This document shows, in pieces, positions 23,375 to 36,806 of a stretch of DNA of 64,000 nt. Origin of the DNA: Desmodus rotundus (taxonomy: Eukaryota > Chordata > Mammalia > Chiroptera > Phyllostomidae); the NCBI RefSeq assembly GCF_022682495.2, contig NC_071394.1, positions 29,360,470-29,424,469 of the forward strand. The letters are read 5' to 3'. Below the pieces are notes generated by a model. The model was not told the DNA's origin. It ran no database searches and worked only from the letters and a program-made list of their open reading frames with translations. A program made the position numbers and the translations under genes. Numbering within the stretch: the first letter of the stretch is position 1; every line of letters starts with the position of its first letter.

Positions 23375-25720
23375 TAATAATATTCTTGTAACAGTATGCA
23401 TTTTATTTTATGCATTTAGAAAGATTATTTGAGAAGAAGTCCATAGGCTTCACCAGACTACCCAAGTGGTCCACCGCACAAATAATGGTGCAAATCTCTG
23501 CTGGGTAAATGGTAGCTTTATTATTAAGATAATGATGATGATCATGATAATCACCCTACTGTTATTATGAAACTCATGAGAATCAGTTTGCCCTGGAGTT
23601 CTGGACCACAGCACCTTAAAAAGTAAAAGATCAATAGTTACAGCAGAACAACGGATGGAAATTGGACTATCTCAGGTAAATCAGGAACCAATATGATACT
23701 CAAATACTACTTTTCTGCCTATTTTTGTATCTTCTATTTCTGCCACTACAAAAAATTCAACAGATAACCACATTTCCTTGATTATTAAGAATCATATTTT
23801 TCTCTTATTTCAGCATTTGGGAAATTGGAATACATCTGCTATTGATACATTCCATAAGGTACTTGTCAAATAGCAGGCAAAGAAGAAAACGGTGCCCAGC
23901 ATCAGCTGCCACTGCCTGGCCACGTGCAAAGCCCATCACACTGAAAGGGCCTCTGGTGATTCATGTTACATACACCACAGTTATTTGCGTCGGTATCAAC
24001 ACAGACCACTGAATTTTAAATCTGAGTCCCTATTATTGATTAAAATTCTTCCTGAAGTTTTGATGCACACAGAAGACGATTTTCCACAACGAGGCAAAAC
24101 AGCTAAAGCAGTAAGAATTGTCACATCTCCCTAATAGATCCCACTGTTCAAGGTTAGCAGCAACCGGTGTAACCAAACGTGCATACCATGGGCCTCCACG
24201 GGGCGCCGAGCTTTTGTCAGGAGCATTCTTAGACTTTCAGGAGGAGCTGTATGGCTTTCAGAAATAGTAAAAATAAAAATTAAAAAAAACTTAGTCAAGT
24301 TCAAATACAGAGATAAACCTGTATTCATATGCCTCCCATGCAGACTGTCATCGTAAAGGTGCATCTTGAACCCCTTGTCAAAACAAGGAGCACAGGTCAC
24401 GCCTAGTGTCTCACCCTTTTGTGGAGGCCTCGCCATTAATGACAAAAAAATACCCAGAGTCATCTTTAGATTTGCATAGACTTCGATTCTAATAATGAAG
24501 TTGTGAGGTATTCTATGCGAGGGTCAGTTTTAAGCACTGTAATTCAATGTATTTTATATTTCCTGGAAAGCTTTATTAATCCTAATCACACTCCTTAATA
24601 ATTCTTAAATTAAAAAGAAATAGAGATTGAATCTCTTCCAACCAATATCCCAAAGTCAGTCTTCAGTTCCCTGCCCCTCCCTCATGCTGCACTATTATTT
24701 TCTAGTTTAAATTTGAGAATACGATATTGGACATTATGTTGTTCTTAACTGAAGGTGGTGAATGGTTGTGGTCTTTAAACATAAAAGAAAGTTTCTTTCC
24801 CTACTATTCACACATCAACTGCATGAACCATGTTTAAGATACAAGGGATCGTCCAGAACTCCATACCTCATGCCATCCTGTCCATAATAAAGTAGCCATA
24901 TACACCTCACCACCTTACATTAATGGCAAATATCTGCTAAAAGATGGTGGTGTTACACATATAAGTATTCTTCCATTAATCGGAAGAGTCACAAAGAAAG
25001 TGCACTTCATTCCACTTGACAATTTCAATATGAAAGTCCACAATTGCTGGATATTATGAAGACAGTGCTAATTTATTACTTCACACATGTCACTTTCATA
25101 TAATGAAATGATGACCTGGGAAATTATATATGCATTCTCAGTATTTTTGTACAATGGCAGTGTCGATATAATTAGGCATTAACTATAGTTTTAGAGAATT
25201 GAACATAGAACCCTGGTGTGCAAGTGAGTATTTTTCCCCTCTTCATTTGCTCCATCCTTGTCTTAGTGATTTAGTGAAAGAGGTTGAAATAGAGCCTTGC
25301 AAGGGCAGCCATCACTGGTGTGTCATATTAAGGTAATTGCCTAAAAGAGGAGAAGATAAAAATCGAGTGTGTGGGCAAAGACTTTCTGCCAAGCTCTTAT
25401 GGAAGCCAGTCGGCTTGGGGCCATGTGTTCCAACTATTTGTTACACTCTTGAATGTCTTTCATTTTCATTTTTCTTTCCATTTCTGTCGTATTAGACTTT
25501 GGCAGGCTGAACGACCCAAGAGGGGCAGCTCTTGATCACAGCCACCATCCGCTGAAGAGCAAACACCAATCCATTTTGGCAGGCACAATTTTCCAACGCA
25601 TTAAGAAAACAGTTTGCCCAGTACAGTACTTAAGAACTGAGCTCTCAATTATGAAAAAAAGTATAACATGTTAAATGTTATAAATTGTCTTATCTCCCAA
25701 ACAAGGAAAGAATAAATTAG
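23375..25720. other. Intronic DNA without recognisable feature
   Basis: AT-rich DNA with an ATG/ATA trinucleotide-like patch near 23525-23575. The minus-strand frame at 24131-24463 (110 codons) has no recognised domain. Confidence 0.45.
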
Positions 25721-25733
25721 AGTTCCCTTTCTT

Positions 25734-25917
25734 TTTTAAATTTAATTTAATTTATTTTTTAGAGAGAGGGGAAGGCGGGGGAAAGACAGGGAGAGAAGCA
25801 TCATCCCAGAGACCGAACCCACAACCCAGGTATGTGCCCTGACTGGGAATCTCACTGGTGATCTCTATGCTTTGTGGCACAATGCCCAACCAACTGAGCC
25901 ACACTGGTCAGGGCTAC
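25734..25917 (-). mobile_element. VES-type SINE, antisense, internally shortened
   Basis: The order runs from the A/T and purine tail ('gagagaggggaaggcggggg') to 'ctgagccacactggtcaggg'. The segment just after the tail is shorter than in the 3.0- and 23.2-kb copies. A near-perfect duplication, 'agttccctttctt' against 'agtcccctttctt', flanks it at 25721-25733 and 25918-25930. Confidence 0.88.
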
Positions 25918-25930
25918 AGTCCCCTTTCTT

Positions 25931-27045
25931 AAAAACATAAAACAAACAAACAACCCCAGGAAAAGTGTTAAATTATTTGTTTGTTGAGTTTAGTTTGCAA
26001 ATAATGTTTACGTATCTCTTTTGCAATTCGCAATTCATCCTCCCGCCCCCTAACTCACCTATGCCTCCTCAGGGCTTTCACACAGAAACTACTAAGGCAG
26101 GTGGGGTTAAGGTAAACCTTGGAAACCTCAGAGCTACCTTCTTCCGCAGTTGTTCCTCCAGCACTCTACGTTGCATCCTTAAAGTAAGACATAGCTAAGT
26201 GGGTAGGGCCAGGGATATGCTATTGTTGGATAATGTTAAAAAAATATTGACAAAAGTGCAATCCCTGTCCTTGGCAATCTTTAGAAATTGTTCAAGAAGG
26301 AATCTATCCTGCTGTGTTGCTGTCCTTGGTGTATCAGGCACAGTTACCCTGGAAGGAAGCGGAACTCAATTTGTGGAGAGTGCTAAAGTATTTTTGGGGG
26401 TGTCTAAGCTCTATACATGTAGACAAAATATAAACAGATAAATATATATACATTAGCTCCATCTTTCAAGGGTTAGAGTTTTAATCTCTTTTTTCTTTTC
26501 TTTTACGATTAGAGGCAGTGGAAGATGTCCTAAGGTGGTATATCCTGGGCAGCCTTTGATGTGAAGATAATCTTTCAAATACTGAAATGACCTTAGTATT
26601 TATGAATGTGAGAAGGAATTTCATATCACTAAAAGTTCTCTTTGGATGTTATTATTTATTTTATCTATTATCCAGCCACAACTTAGAAAATGCCTCATAC
26701 TAAGAGAAAATTAAATGAAGATTAAATTTTTCCATCATTGTAGCAGGATGTAGAGAGTTAACTTCATGAACAAATAAATCTATTTATTTTTATACTCTCC
26801 AGAGAAAATTCAAAATGAAACATTTAGAATTATTGGTGACAGCTGATGTATGCATGATGTACAATATCCCTTCCTACCCTCCAAAATGTTTTAGAATGTG
26901 ATTCTGTGCTATGTGTTTTAAAATAAGCACTTAGAAGTGACTCCTCCATTCATCCACTCATGTGTTACTATATCCCAAAAGCCAGATGTATTGGTGTGTA
27001 TGTAATTCACACTATATAACAAGTGGATAGAGGTATACACAATCA
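25931..27045. other. Intronic DNA without recognisable feature
   Basis: No exon or named repeat is visible. The frames at 25965-26198 and 26199-26441 are adjacent but unrelated to any protein I recognise. Confidence 0.45.
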
Positions 27046-27049
27046 ACCC

Positions 27050-27400
27050 TTTTAAAAAATATATAATCTTTATTATATATTTTTTATTACCATTTAGTTC
27101 CCTTATACCTCCCTCCCCCCAGCAATCACCACACTGTTGTCCAAGTCCATGAGTCCTTTTTCCTTTTTGCTCAGTCCCTCCACTCCTTATCCCACCCCCT
27201 CAGCTGTCAGCCTGCTCTCTATCTGAGTTTGTCTCTATTTTGCTTGTTAGTTCAGTTTGTTCATTAGAGTTTACATATGAGTGAGATCATATGGTATTTG
27301 TTTTTCTCTGACTGGCTTATTTCACTTAGCATAATGTTCTCCAGGTCCATCCATACTGTTGCAAAGGGTAAAACTTTCTTCTTTTTTATGACTACCTTAT
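27050..27400 (-). mobile_element. L1 fragment, antisense (3' region)
   Basis: The segment contains 'tgagtgagatcatatggtat', 'actggcttatttcacttagc' and 'caggtccatccatactgttg', which are well-known antisense landmarks of the 3' part of mammalian L1. It is 5'-truncated like most L1 copies. No open ORF2 remains. Confidence 0.75.
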
Positions 27401-27649
27401 GATTTTCTTAATGACATTTTCTTTTCTATATACAGTACATATATACCTAATATACAAAATGTGTATTAATTGATTTTTATGTTATCGGTAAGGCTTCCAG
27501 TCAACAGTAGACTATTAGTAGTTAAGTTTGGGGGGAGTAAAAATTATAGGTGGATTTTTGACTGTTGTTCAAGAGTCAACTGCATAAATATAGGTAAATC
27601 CCATATTTCAGATGAGGGGCAGAGAAGTACAAGATCACAGAAGTCATTA

Positions 27650-27765
27650 GGGCTGAGGTCTAGATACTGAACAGCTAGGTTCAAGTTTAGTCTCTGTACC
27701 ACATGCCTATGCTGGGCAACCTTAGGTACATTCTTTACCTGTCTGCCTGTCTGAGCCTTTTTTTT
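27650..27765 (+). repeat. MIR-like fragment, sense
   Basis: 'Aggttcaagtttagtctctg', 'ctgggcaaccttaggtacat' and 'tctttacctgtctgcctgtc' resemble the tRNA-related and core part of MIR. Confidence 0.4.
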
Positions 27766-28189
27766 AATGTATGAAATAATAAAAACAGTACATGTCTACC
27801 CAAATAATTCTAGTACTGTATTTTCAGATTTATTAAAAGGAATAAATTATTTTCCCTTACATAGAAAAAATGAGCAATTTACACAAAAACCACAGCAGCC
27901 AGAACTAGGAAACAAACTTCCAGAAGAGCTATTGATTACAAACAGACATGATGTTCTTGGGATCTCCCAGGAAAAGCCTCCCAGACAATAATTCAGAGTT
28001 AAAAAAGATATACTATAGGTAAATCTGTGAATAAAATTAAGATGTGGTTACACAGTGAATGCCAATGTTTAAATATCAGTAGGAACTTCGCCAAGATGTA
28101 TTGGAGTGTTAATTTCTTTAAAAGACCCTTCTATAGGTACAGACTTTAAAAAATATGCCCTTTAAAAGATATTTTGGGGTATTATTACT

Positions 28190-28635
28190 GCCTTAAGGAA
28201 TATTGGGAAAGTATGTTAACTCTTGCCTCCAGGCAGTTACTATGCCTGTAGTGTGGCTCACTGGGCTATAATAAAAGCATCAGGCTGACCTGGCCATGGT
28301 GTGTTCTGTTGGCCAAAGACCTCAGGGGAAACACTGCAACCTCTCGAGGGCTGCGCTTACAAACAACAGCCATATTAAAGCCAACCAAGACACAGCTAAA
28401 TGTCAGGTACAAGACACCCTAAATGTCAGAATTCTAGTATGTGCTACAAACCTTTTCCACCAAAAGGTGTGACTATGAGATTGGGAAAGGCCTCAGGAGA
28501 AAGTTCTCTAAACCTGACCCATGGACGTGGACAATAGTGTGGGTATTGCCTGAGGTAGAGGTGGACTGGCTGGAGGAGGGCAATGGGGAAACATTTGGGA
28601 CAACTGTCAATAGCATAAACAATAAAATATAATAA
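28190..28635 (+). repeat. Possible L1 3'-end fragment, sense
   Basis: The terminal stretch 'caactgtcaatagcataaac' followed by 'aataaaatataataaaac' resembles L1 3' ends as seen in bats. The upstream part is not clearly assignable. The small frame at 28441-28632 is not considered a gene. Confidence 0.35.
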
Positions 28636-28679
28636 AACAAAAGAAAACAGGAGTCAGCAAACTACGACTAGAGTGCCAA

Positions 28680-28760
28680 ATCTCTCTTCCACATCCTCTC
28701 CCTCTCCTCTCCCCTCCTTCCCTTCTCTTCTGCCCTTTCTCTGCTCCTCTTCCTCAGGTT
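28680..28760. repeat. Pyrimidine-rich low-complexity tract
   Basis: Mostly C and T on the plus strand ('ctctccctctcctctcccct'), possibly a decayed microsatellite. Confidence 0.6.
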
Positions 28761-31700
28761 TTATCGGAAAACAGCCATGCTCATTTGTCTAGTATTGTCT
28801 CTGATACTTTCACACTACGATGACCAAGTTGAGTAGAGATATCATACAGAATGAAGTCCTAAAATGTTTACTATTTGGACCTTTATTTAAAATATTTGCC
28901 AATCCCTGATTCAGAAGACAGAGGGAAGAAGGCAGGCCCAAGGAATTAACATAGTGTAATGATTCAAAAGTGGTTTGCTGACTCTGAAACTTAGTAAGGC
29001 CGGAGTGGATGTGATGGGACAATTTAGCTCCCAAAGCTCTGACTCACATAGATCACTTGTGAGCCTAATGCACGACACCTCAATTCAGATTTGAGCATCC
29101 TGGTGTGCCAACCTGATTTCCTTCGAAAGCTCATGCACTAAATTTGCTATGGGTCCTTCCGCTTCAGATGATGCCCTGGTTAGCAATAAGGAGGCACTGA
29201 GACACAAACTATTTGTGCCTCACAGGCAACCTCTAGTAAGCGGCTCAAACAGGCTGCATATAAACTGAAGTCCTTCTTCCCAGTTTCTGGATGGAGAATA
29301 AAATAACTACAATAACTCACAATAAACCTCAGTGCTTTGGCACAATGTTCTCAGAACCAACCTTGAAAGCCGTTGCCTTATTTGGGATAGTAATGGTAGC
29401 ACAGACATTGGGATATTGTTCTTTATGTGTATTGGGCTACAAGCAACGCGCAAGCCAAACTTCACTGTGATCTGAAACCACAGGTGTTTATACAATAAAT
29501 ATAATTGTCTGTAGGTGTCGCCATCCTAGGAACATGGACAGATTCCAAAGACTAGTTGTCACAGCTAGTCTTTTCATTTTAAACTATTTCTTTTCTTTTC
29601 TATGGAATAGAATAATGAAAACCTTTTAAGGGGAACCCCTTCTGAACAGAGATAATGGAGAGAGAGGAAAAAGGTGAGTTGAAGCTTACTCATGTTCATT
29701 CAGAAGGTGGCATAATGTGTCCCACTATCAAAGGGATATGTCTTTCCAAGCTGACATACATCTATATATAAAAATCCTACATACAGGCAGGTCTGAAGTT
29801 CCATATTCATAAGAGGATTCTATAGAAGAGAAAGCAAACAAATGCAAAAGACAGACTTAAAAAAAATAAATCCACAAATTGTCATAAGACCTTGTAGAGC
29901 TCCTAGGTAAGCATTGGAATTATAAGGGGTGCCAGACCAAGAATACATTGAGATAAATAGAATTTAAACCCATTTTGTGATGTGCTTAAAAGACTAATGC
30001 AAACATTTAGGCACTGACAGAAAAACATAGGATGCAAAAAGCCCAGCAGCAATGACTGAGACAATGACCCCTGATTAGTACGTTTGTACTGCATGGAACA
30101 TTAAAGATATAAGGCCGGCCGCTCTGGAGACATAGTCCAGACACAAATATGCCGAATGAGTGTATCAGGGCTATTATTTTTACAACTGGAGCTGCAGACA
30201 AGCACAAAACTGTTCTCACTCGCAGTGTCACTGCAGCTAAATTAACATGATACAGAGGCAATGGGTTGGTGAAATAAAAATGCTAAGAAAACCATTTGCC
30301 CAGATAACATGAAGTCTCACAAGCACTTCTAACATATTCCTTTATTTTGGAATGAAACATGAACCTAATGTAGGTTGGGGAGTTGGCAAGAAGTTCACTA
30401 CCGAAAGAAGCTAGCATTCTTGTATATTTACCTAAGTAAAGAGAAATTTTGTTCCTCAGCACTATAACGCAAGAAATTCTGACCAAATATTATATGTACT
30501 CATTTTAGCTTTTTCTCATTTAGAGTTGGCTAGAGTTAGGATAAACTGATATATTTAGAGTGATCGTACATTCCATCCCTCATTTAATAAAGCCTATTTA
30601 AAATATTGCCCTTATTAATGACTACCAGAACACAGCAGTGTTCATAATCTCTGTAATTCAATTGCCAGTAGTTTGTGCAATAAATCAAGAAAAGGTTAAA
30701 ATATTTTTCATGCCAGATAGAACCTATCAATCTATTTTATTTGATTATCTTGTGTAATGAGGCTTTCTTCAGGCCAGATTACCTTACTCATTATAATTAT
30801 GCCAGATCATATTTTTGCTTAAAATGGAAAAGATTAAAAAAATGCTTGCAACCCAGTTAAAACTCTCCTAGGGTGGTTTTTCTCTTTGTACATTTTAGGA
30901 CATGAGAAATGACATCCCGTTCTCCTTCCAAGAGCAGAGAAGAAAGAAGCATTGTTCCCATGAAAAGCAGATTATTCAAATGGCATCTGGACAGCACTCA
31001 TTTTATTCGCTGATTTGAAAATTCAATAAAATAATTTCTAAGGTATTTAATTCTAAAGTTAGTTCCACTCATATAAGTCTGAAAAATAACTAGAGCCCAA
31101 TAATACACTCATATATGGGGTGACATTTGCTTCTTAGCGAATGCAAGCTGAAGTCAACCAATAAAAAAGTTTATATTAGTGTAAAGTAATTTCATAAACA
31201 AAGAATAACACACAGGCATTTTCTGCCACCTTCTTTTTTTAGGCATCGGAGCAATCTCCCTCTCCGAACCTTTCTGGGGCCCATTCTCTCCTCAGGCCCT
31301 CCTTTGGTTCCAGCGGAGATCCGACAGCCCCCAGCCACACGTGAAGCCTGTATTCTGGGGAGTCGGCCATGGTTATGAGCAGGATGGGATTTCTATATCC
31401 TAGTCTTCCAAGGTGTTCCTCCAAATTGAAATAAGGCCAGTCTAACCATTAACAGTCCCACAAACCTCACGCAGGGAAAAAAAGCCTTTGGGCTTCCTTA
31501 AATCAAAAGGCAGGAGGCAGAATGCAGCTGGTAGTCTCAAGGCGAGGAAGCAGGAAGGGAAAAGGATGATGACCATTAGGAGTGGAGGCATATCTTTCAG
31601 AACTGTACCTTGAAAAATATAAAAGTGTTCCTTCCATAAGAATGGCCGGCAGTAAAAAGTCCAACAGTAGAATGTATTGGGAAGGATGGGGAGCACCTAG

Positions 31701-31775
31701 GACTCTCCTACGACGCTGGTGGGAAGGTATGGCAGTAGCATGATGGTCTCCTGCCTCTTTGATGGTTTCTAACAA
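28761..31775. other. Intronic DNA without recognisable feature
   Basis: No exon or nameable element was seen over about 3 kb. Minus-strand frames at 29903-30094 and 30007-30261 overlap each other and look like chance. Confidence 0.45.
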
Positions 31776-31779
31776 ACTT

Positions 31780-32310
31780 ACACACACACCAGCAGCTCCA
31801 CTCCTAGAAAGGAAAAGAACTGAGACGTCACTCTAAGGTCTGTACAAAAGTGTCTACAACAGTCTTCTTTCTAATAACTCAAATGTTCACCACCGGAGAG
31901 CGGATGGGAAGTTGTGGTACATGCACACAACACAAAACGGCTCTGCAGCCGAAAGAGACAAACCACCGTTACGGCAACAACATAATGAATCCCCACAACC
32001 ATACTGTTAAGTCTGGCAGGAATCAAGACTTAAGAGTACATACCGCATGGTTCCATTTATATAAAGTTCAAGAGTAGGCACAACTTTCCGTGATGAGAAA
32101 CATCAGCATGATAGTTGCCTTTGGTAGAGCCACAGGTTGACCTGATAGGGAAACTTCCTAGGTAACAGGAACGCTCTACACCTTGATTTGGGTGATGATT
32201 ACACAGGAGTATACATTTACCAAATACATTGAGCTCTACACTTAAGATCTGTGCATTTTTATTACTGAATGCTATGCATATTTCAATAAAACACTCAGCA
32301 CGAAAAATGT
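31780..32310 (+). mobile_element. Old L1 3' end, sense
   Basis: The L1 ORF2-end and 3'UTR order is visible: 'aactcaaatgttcaccaccg', 'tggttccatttatataaagt', 'tagttgcctttggtagagcc', 'gatttgggtgatgattacac' and 'cacttaagatctgtgcattt', ending at 'catatttcaataaaacactc'. This fits an ancient L1M-type copy, and the reading frame is broken. Confidence 0.65.
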
Positions 32311-33865
32311 TACTTCTAAAAAAATCTATAAACACACAGCACATACAACCTACATATAAATACTCAAGTTCATGTGCTAATGTGAAGAAAGAGATACAAT
32401 GGAAAGAATTTTAAAACAAGGAGAAAAAAACTTTTAAAACTTATCAAAATATATGTCAAGTAGCATTTTTTAAATAAGAAAAATGCATATACTTCCTTTA
32501 TGGGACTTTTTGCTATGAATTGTTATGGGCATGATGGATGGACTCCAGGAGTGATTTCTGCCCCAGTTGACTCCAAAATATAGTGAAAAACTCACTATTT
32601 ATCATTTGAGTTATTTTACTTAGCATCTGCCACCAAAATGCTTATAGGCATTTTTATAAAAGGGACTGGCTCTCCCTTTTCTCCCCTCATGTTGACTCAC
32701 TCAAATCCATGCATTCCTTAAGGATTAGGTCCTGAGCCTCCCTCATGACTAACATGTCATAGCCATTTATCCCTTTGCAAACTCCTTTACATTTACTGTG
32801 TTAAGCTTTTTTTACCACTCTGTGCCCTGTCAATGATAGAGGCCTTCACCAAAGTAAGATATTTTTAGTAATTTATTTAGAACCTATTATATATTGTTTG
32901 TTACACTAAATTTCTTATATGTGTGTTTAAAGTTAATTTTTAAGTAGAAAGCAAGGTCCTTATAGCCTAAGACTGTAACTTCTTTTTCTCTCTGCTTTCC
33001 TTTCCTTCTTCCCTCCCTCCCTGCTTGCTTGCTTGCTTCCTTCCTATAAATTAGAAATTATCCCACATCCTTAGAAATGTCTACATAAGCTGTTATTAAT
33101 TTCAAGGATATGGAGATTATGTTCAGGGGTTGGAGAGTTAGTTCTGTGGGAAAGAGGGCATTTAGGTTTACTCTTGAAGAACATGCAGAATGAGAAGGAA
33201 GGAAATTCAAGGAAAAGTAACTGTACAATTAATGATACAAAGAAAGGCCAGTGTGGGATGTATAAAAAGCTCCTCATTTTTGTCAGAGTAGAGAACATTG
33301 AGGAGAATGGTGGCATGGAAACCATGGCATGGAAATCCAAGAGGGCCAAACTAAGGAGTTTGGACTGGATTCTATCAGCACCGAGAAACAACCAAAGCCT
33401 TGGTGCAGAAGGTATATTGGATTTGACTTGGGTTTCAGGAAGATCAACTTGGTATGATGGGTACAACAGAAAGCTGGAACTAGGAAAACAACAGAAACCC
33501 TGGAAATGAAAGATGTATGTAAAGTGATAGAATGTAGAACCAATAGTGCTTTACTGCTGATTAGACATGGGGCACATAGGAGAGGAAGAAGAAAAAATGT
33601 CAGTGACATTGTGACACATGACGGTGGAAAGGATGATGCTGTCATTAACGGAAATAATAAATAGAGAAGGAGGAGCAAATGTGACAGCGATGATGGATTT
33701 AACTTCTCTCAGGCTGGAGCGCTTATTGTAAATCTTCAATGATAGTAGTTCACCAGTCTATGGTTGTAGAGCTAACGTTGTATTGACTTTGTTTTCTCAG
33801 TCATACCCAAACTTAGAACAGCATGCCTGATTGTACATTTTAATTGTAAATAACACTTTAACTTA
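32311..33865. other. Intronic DNA, one pyrimidine microsatellite
   Basis: A tract of CTTT/CTTC/CTTG-type repeats lies at about 32977-33046, with 'gcttgcttgcttgcttcctt' at its end. The stretch 33100-33480 resembles an old LINE-internal repeat ('ggactggattctatcagca'), not assigned. Overlapping frames at 33071-33678 and 33174-33509 are shadows of each other. Confidence 0.4.
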
Positions 33866-33869
33866 TCTT

Positions 33870-34065
33870 CTCAACAGAGCAAAACATAATGATTACCTAG
33901 GATTCTCCCTTCATTGTGAGGGTTGATTGGGGAGGTAGGTACACTTTAATGAGTTGAGGTGAGAAAACTGGGTCTCTAAGAAGCTAAGGAACTCACTATT
34001 GATGGCCAGTATCTAGTTAGTGGGAGAACAAAGACTAGAACCAGTTCTCCTGATGGCTGGCGGTG
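33870..34065 (-). repeat. MIR-like fragment, antisense
   Basis: 'Gagaaaactgggtctctaag' followed by 'tctagttagtgggagaacaa' and 'agactagaaccagttctcct' fits diverged antisense MIR. Confidence 0.45.
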
Positions 34066-34394
34066 TGTCTAGATTTTTGTGTGAAGGGAGAAGGCAAAAT
34101 GCAAGGCCTGAAAAGCTCAGAGGTGACAACCATTCTCTGTTTGAACTTCAAATGTTTGGATGAGTGTTTGCTGGAGGAGGAAAGATGTATTTCTTTGTCT
34201 GCCACTTGTGGTTTATAAGATAGGACATTCTCTTTAAAGTGAAATAGAAACTTCTGTCAAGTAAATGTTTACTGATGCCCCTGTTCTTTTACTTAATTTT
34301 TCCTTTCATTATACAAATAATATTTTATTTCATAAAAATTAACACTATACAGTTCTGCAACTCACTATAGCAACCTAATCCTAGTTTTCTCTTG

Positions 34395-34690
34395 GAGGTA
34401 ACCGTGGTTAATGGTGGATGAGGGTCCTTTCGGACTTCAGTTAAGCAATCACAAACTCTCTCTTTTCCTCTCCATCTCCACTTCAAGACCTGCCCCAAGA
34501 AAACCTCCCATTCTCCCCCTGACTGCCCGCTGGATAGTGATGCTCCAGGCAACATTAAAAGCCATGTTGCTAAAGAAACTATCAGCCTGGATCTCTGAAT
34601 GCCTCTGTGGAGCACAGCCCTCCTGTACACTGAATAAGAAATACATTTCTATCGTGTTAAATCACTGAAATTTTAAAGCTTATTTCAGCA
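34395..34690 (+). repeat. LTR-like old repeat, family not assigned
   Basis: The end 'aagaaatacatttctatcgt' followed by 'gttaaatcactgaaatttta' is the type of ending seen in old mammalian LTR-like repeats. The open frames over it on both strands are not genes. Confidence 0.3.
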
Positions 34691-35269
34691 GATCCTCATT
34701 GAAAACAAAACTTTTCTCTGTTGTGACTGGACAGAAATGAAAATTGTTTTACTATTTTCTGCTATAGAGCAGTTCAAAGACAATCTGACTTATCCTTTCT
34801 GGCTATGACTTGCTTATTATAGTTACCTGAAGTTAAATTCAGCCACCCCAGAAGTGATTACACTCTTTTCAATGCTTATAGCAATATGTTCATCAAGAAT
34901 ACCAAGTAAGTCCTTTGAAACTTGCCAACCTGAGAATTTCTGATGTCACCCGCATATTTTAGTAGGCTATGGTGAAATTCAAAAATTTACAGAGAAATAA
35001 ATCTTTTTTTCAGATCTAAGAAAAAATTCAGTGGTTGAAGAAGTTTTGAGCCTGATTTATTGCAGTTTAAATCCATTTTTTTTTTCTTGGTGTAGATTAT
35101 CAAGAATAAACATGCTTCAAACAATTCTTGAGGGATTCTGTTATTTTTAAAAATAGGGCCCAAGATTCTATAATACAGAATTTAAAATCTCCTCCTTAAA
35201 AATAATTCAGTTATGCTACCTGCCTAAAGAGAAAGTACAATACAAACTCCTAAACATAATTAATACATC

Positions 35270-35760
35270 CTTCTTTTTCAGGCCCTTGTTCACCTCTCAA
35301 CTCCACGCTCCCACCACGGTGCAGCTTACATTTTATGCCCTAGCCATTCAGAATTCCTTCCAGTTTCTCCCTGTGCTGTGTTCTCTTTCCCTCCAGCCTT
35401 TGCACATAGTTCCCGCTACCAAGTACTTACCTCCTTCCTGCCAACTCCTTTTCCTTCATTTATCTCCGTTCAGCCTTCAGGTCTCCACTTGGATGTCATT
35501 TTTTTCCATGTATCCTATTCTGATCGCTCCCCAAAGCCAGGATAGGGGAGCTTCCTACCTCTGTCATCAATACTTTATTCTTTATCAGAACACTTCGCAC
35601 AACTGAAGTGTTCTGTTAAAGCGAAGTAACAACTGAAGCTCAGTGTGCTTTAGGTGGAAATCTCAGAAAGGTTAGGGTTAATTGTCTTAATGACACTAAA
35701 CCTAATGCCTAATATAGTACATGAAACGCAGTAGGTGCTCAGAAATGTTAACTGCTTGTT
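35270..35760 (+). repeat. L2 fragment, sense
   Basis: The L2 3' order is visible: 'ctccagcctttgcacatagt', 'cagccttcaggtctccactt', 'ggatgtcatttttttccatg', and the end 'cgcagtaggtgctcagaaat'. A roughly 90-bp unrelated patch interrupts it near 35600-35690. Confidence 0.55.
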
Positions 35761-36800
35761 ATGAATGACTCTCATCTGATGTTCTCGTCCACCACAACAT
35801 TAGGAGATGATGCTCTGACCCACAAACCAAAGAACACTTATGTGGAATTATCTATTCTCCAGGATGAAGTGAGGCCAAAAGAACTGTAAATGGTGAAAGA
35901 ATTGGGCATAAAGCATGGTTTTTCTTTGTACAATAAATAACTACATTCAGTGACCGAATTCATGAGTGAACTCATTATTCTTAAGCTCCAACTAACTGAA
36001 ATAACCACAACTGAGAAAACTAATAAAACAGTCTGATTTTAATGATTTAAAATGACATGTCTGTTCCTTCCAGTCTGGAGATGCAGCAGCAGGAGCAGAC
36101 CAGACCCCGTCCCTCTGTCCAGCCATCACTGCTCAGCAGCGTGCCCACTGGTTTGGAAATTCCTCCTCGACCTAACATTTGATTGCTCCAGAATACCTCT
36201 GAGCTTATACACTTTCTGCTCCCTCAAAGGTTGATCTTGACATTAATCTCCCTGTCTCCTATCTTAAATGGGGTGTTATATTTCTAATCACGATCTTCCA
36301 GTTACCTTCTTGCCTCAGGCTTCACTTTTGTCTTCTGATAGTGTCTGAAGCCCCAGGCTGCTGCCATTCCCACCACCATTATCCATGCCCTTGGCTGCCT
36401 TAAGGCCTTAGGGGTTGACTCTTAAACACCAGTGCTCCCAGGAGGGTTTAGGGCCTCAAAGTGTGGGAGTAGGCTCAGTGCGAAGAGGGAATGCCTACCT
36501 CTTACTACAATTTCTCGGCACACATGAGTGTAGCAGAAATGACAGCCTTTAAGAAAATGGCAGCACAGCAGGTGGGGTTTTTCTAAGGTCACAGACTAAC
36601 GTGGAAGGCCGCAGCTCCACACCACAGCACCATCAGCTCACCAGTGCGTTTCCTTCATGGACTGGATGAAGAAGGCTTTTATAAGCGATGCTTGCGGGGG
36701 TCAGCTTACCACAAAGCACTGTTGAGAGTCTTCAGAACAACAGAGGGCATTTTTATTTACACTGTCACTACATGTGAAAATGCCCAGCAATCGTGGCTGC
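35761..36800. other. CPQ: Intronic DNA next to the CPQ exon
   Basis: No repeat or second exon was recognised in the kilobase downstream (minus strand) of the CPQ exon. A pyrimidine-rich stretch lies at 36050-36240. Confidence 0.45.
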
Positions 36801-36806
36801 TCTTAC

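Larger units (their letters stand above)
9905..36806 (-). other. CPQ: CPQ intron, complete (phase 0, 26.9 kb)
   Basis: This intron lies between two in-frame CPQ exons and starts GTAAGA and ends in a T-rich tract plus AG on the minus strand. No other exon of CPQ or of another gene was recognised inside it. The open frames of 60 to 140 codons look like chance frames or fragments of old L2, L1 and LTR-like repeats. Confidence 0.85.

Noticed and set aside
33071..33678. Two 131-codon minus-strand frames overlapping a plus-strand frame
   Set aside because: They are mutual shadows over an old repeat-like, pyrimidine-rich region, with no domain and no splice support.
36360..36400. Minus-strand text reading like GMDNGGG, similar to the CPQ zinc motif MDDGGG
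   Set aside because: It lies on the wrong side of the 36.8-kb exon for gene order, lacks the GHLDSWDVG segment upstream and has no splice sites. Chance similarity.
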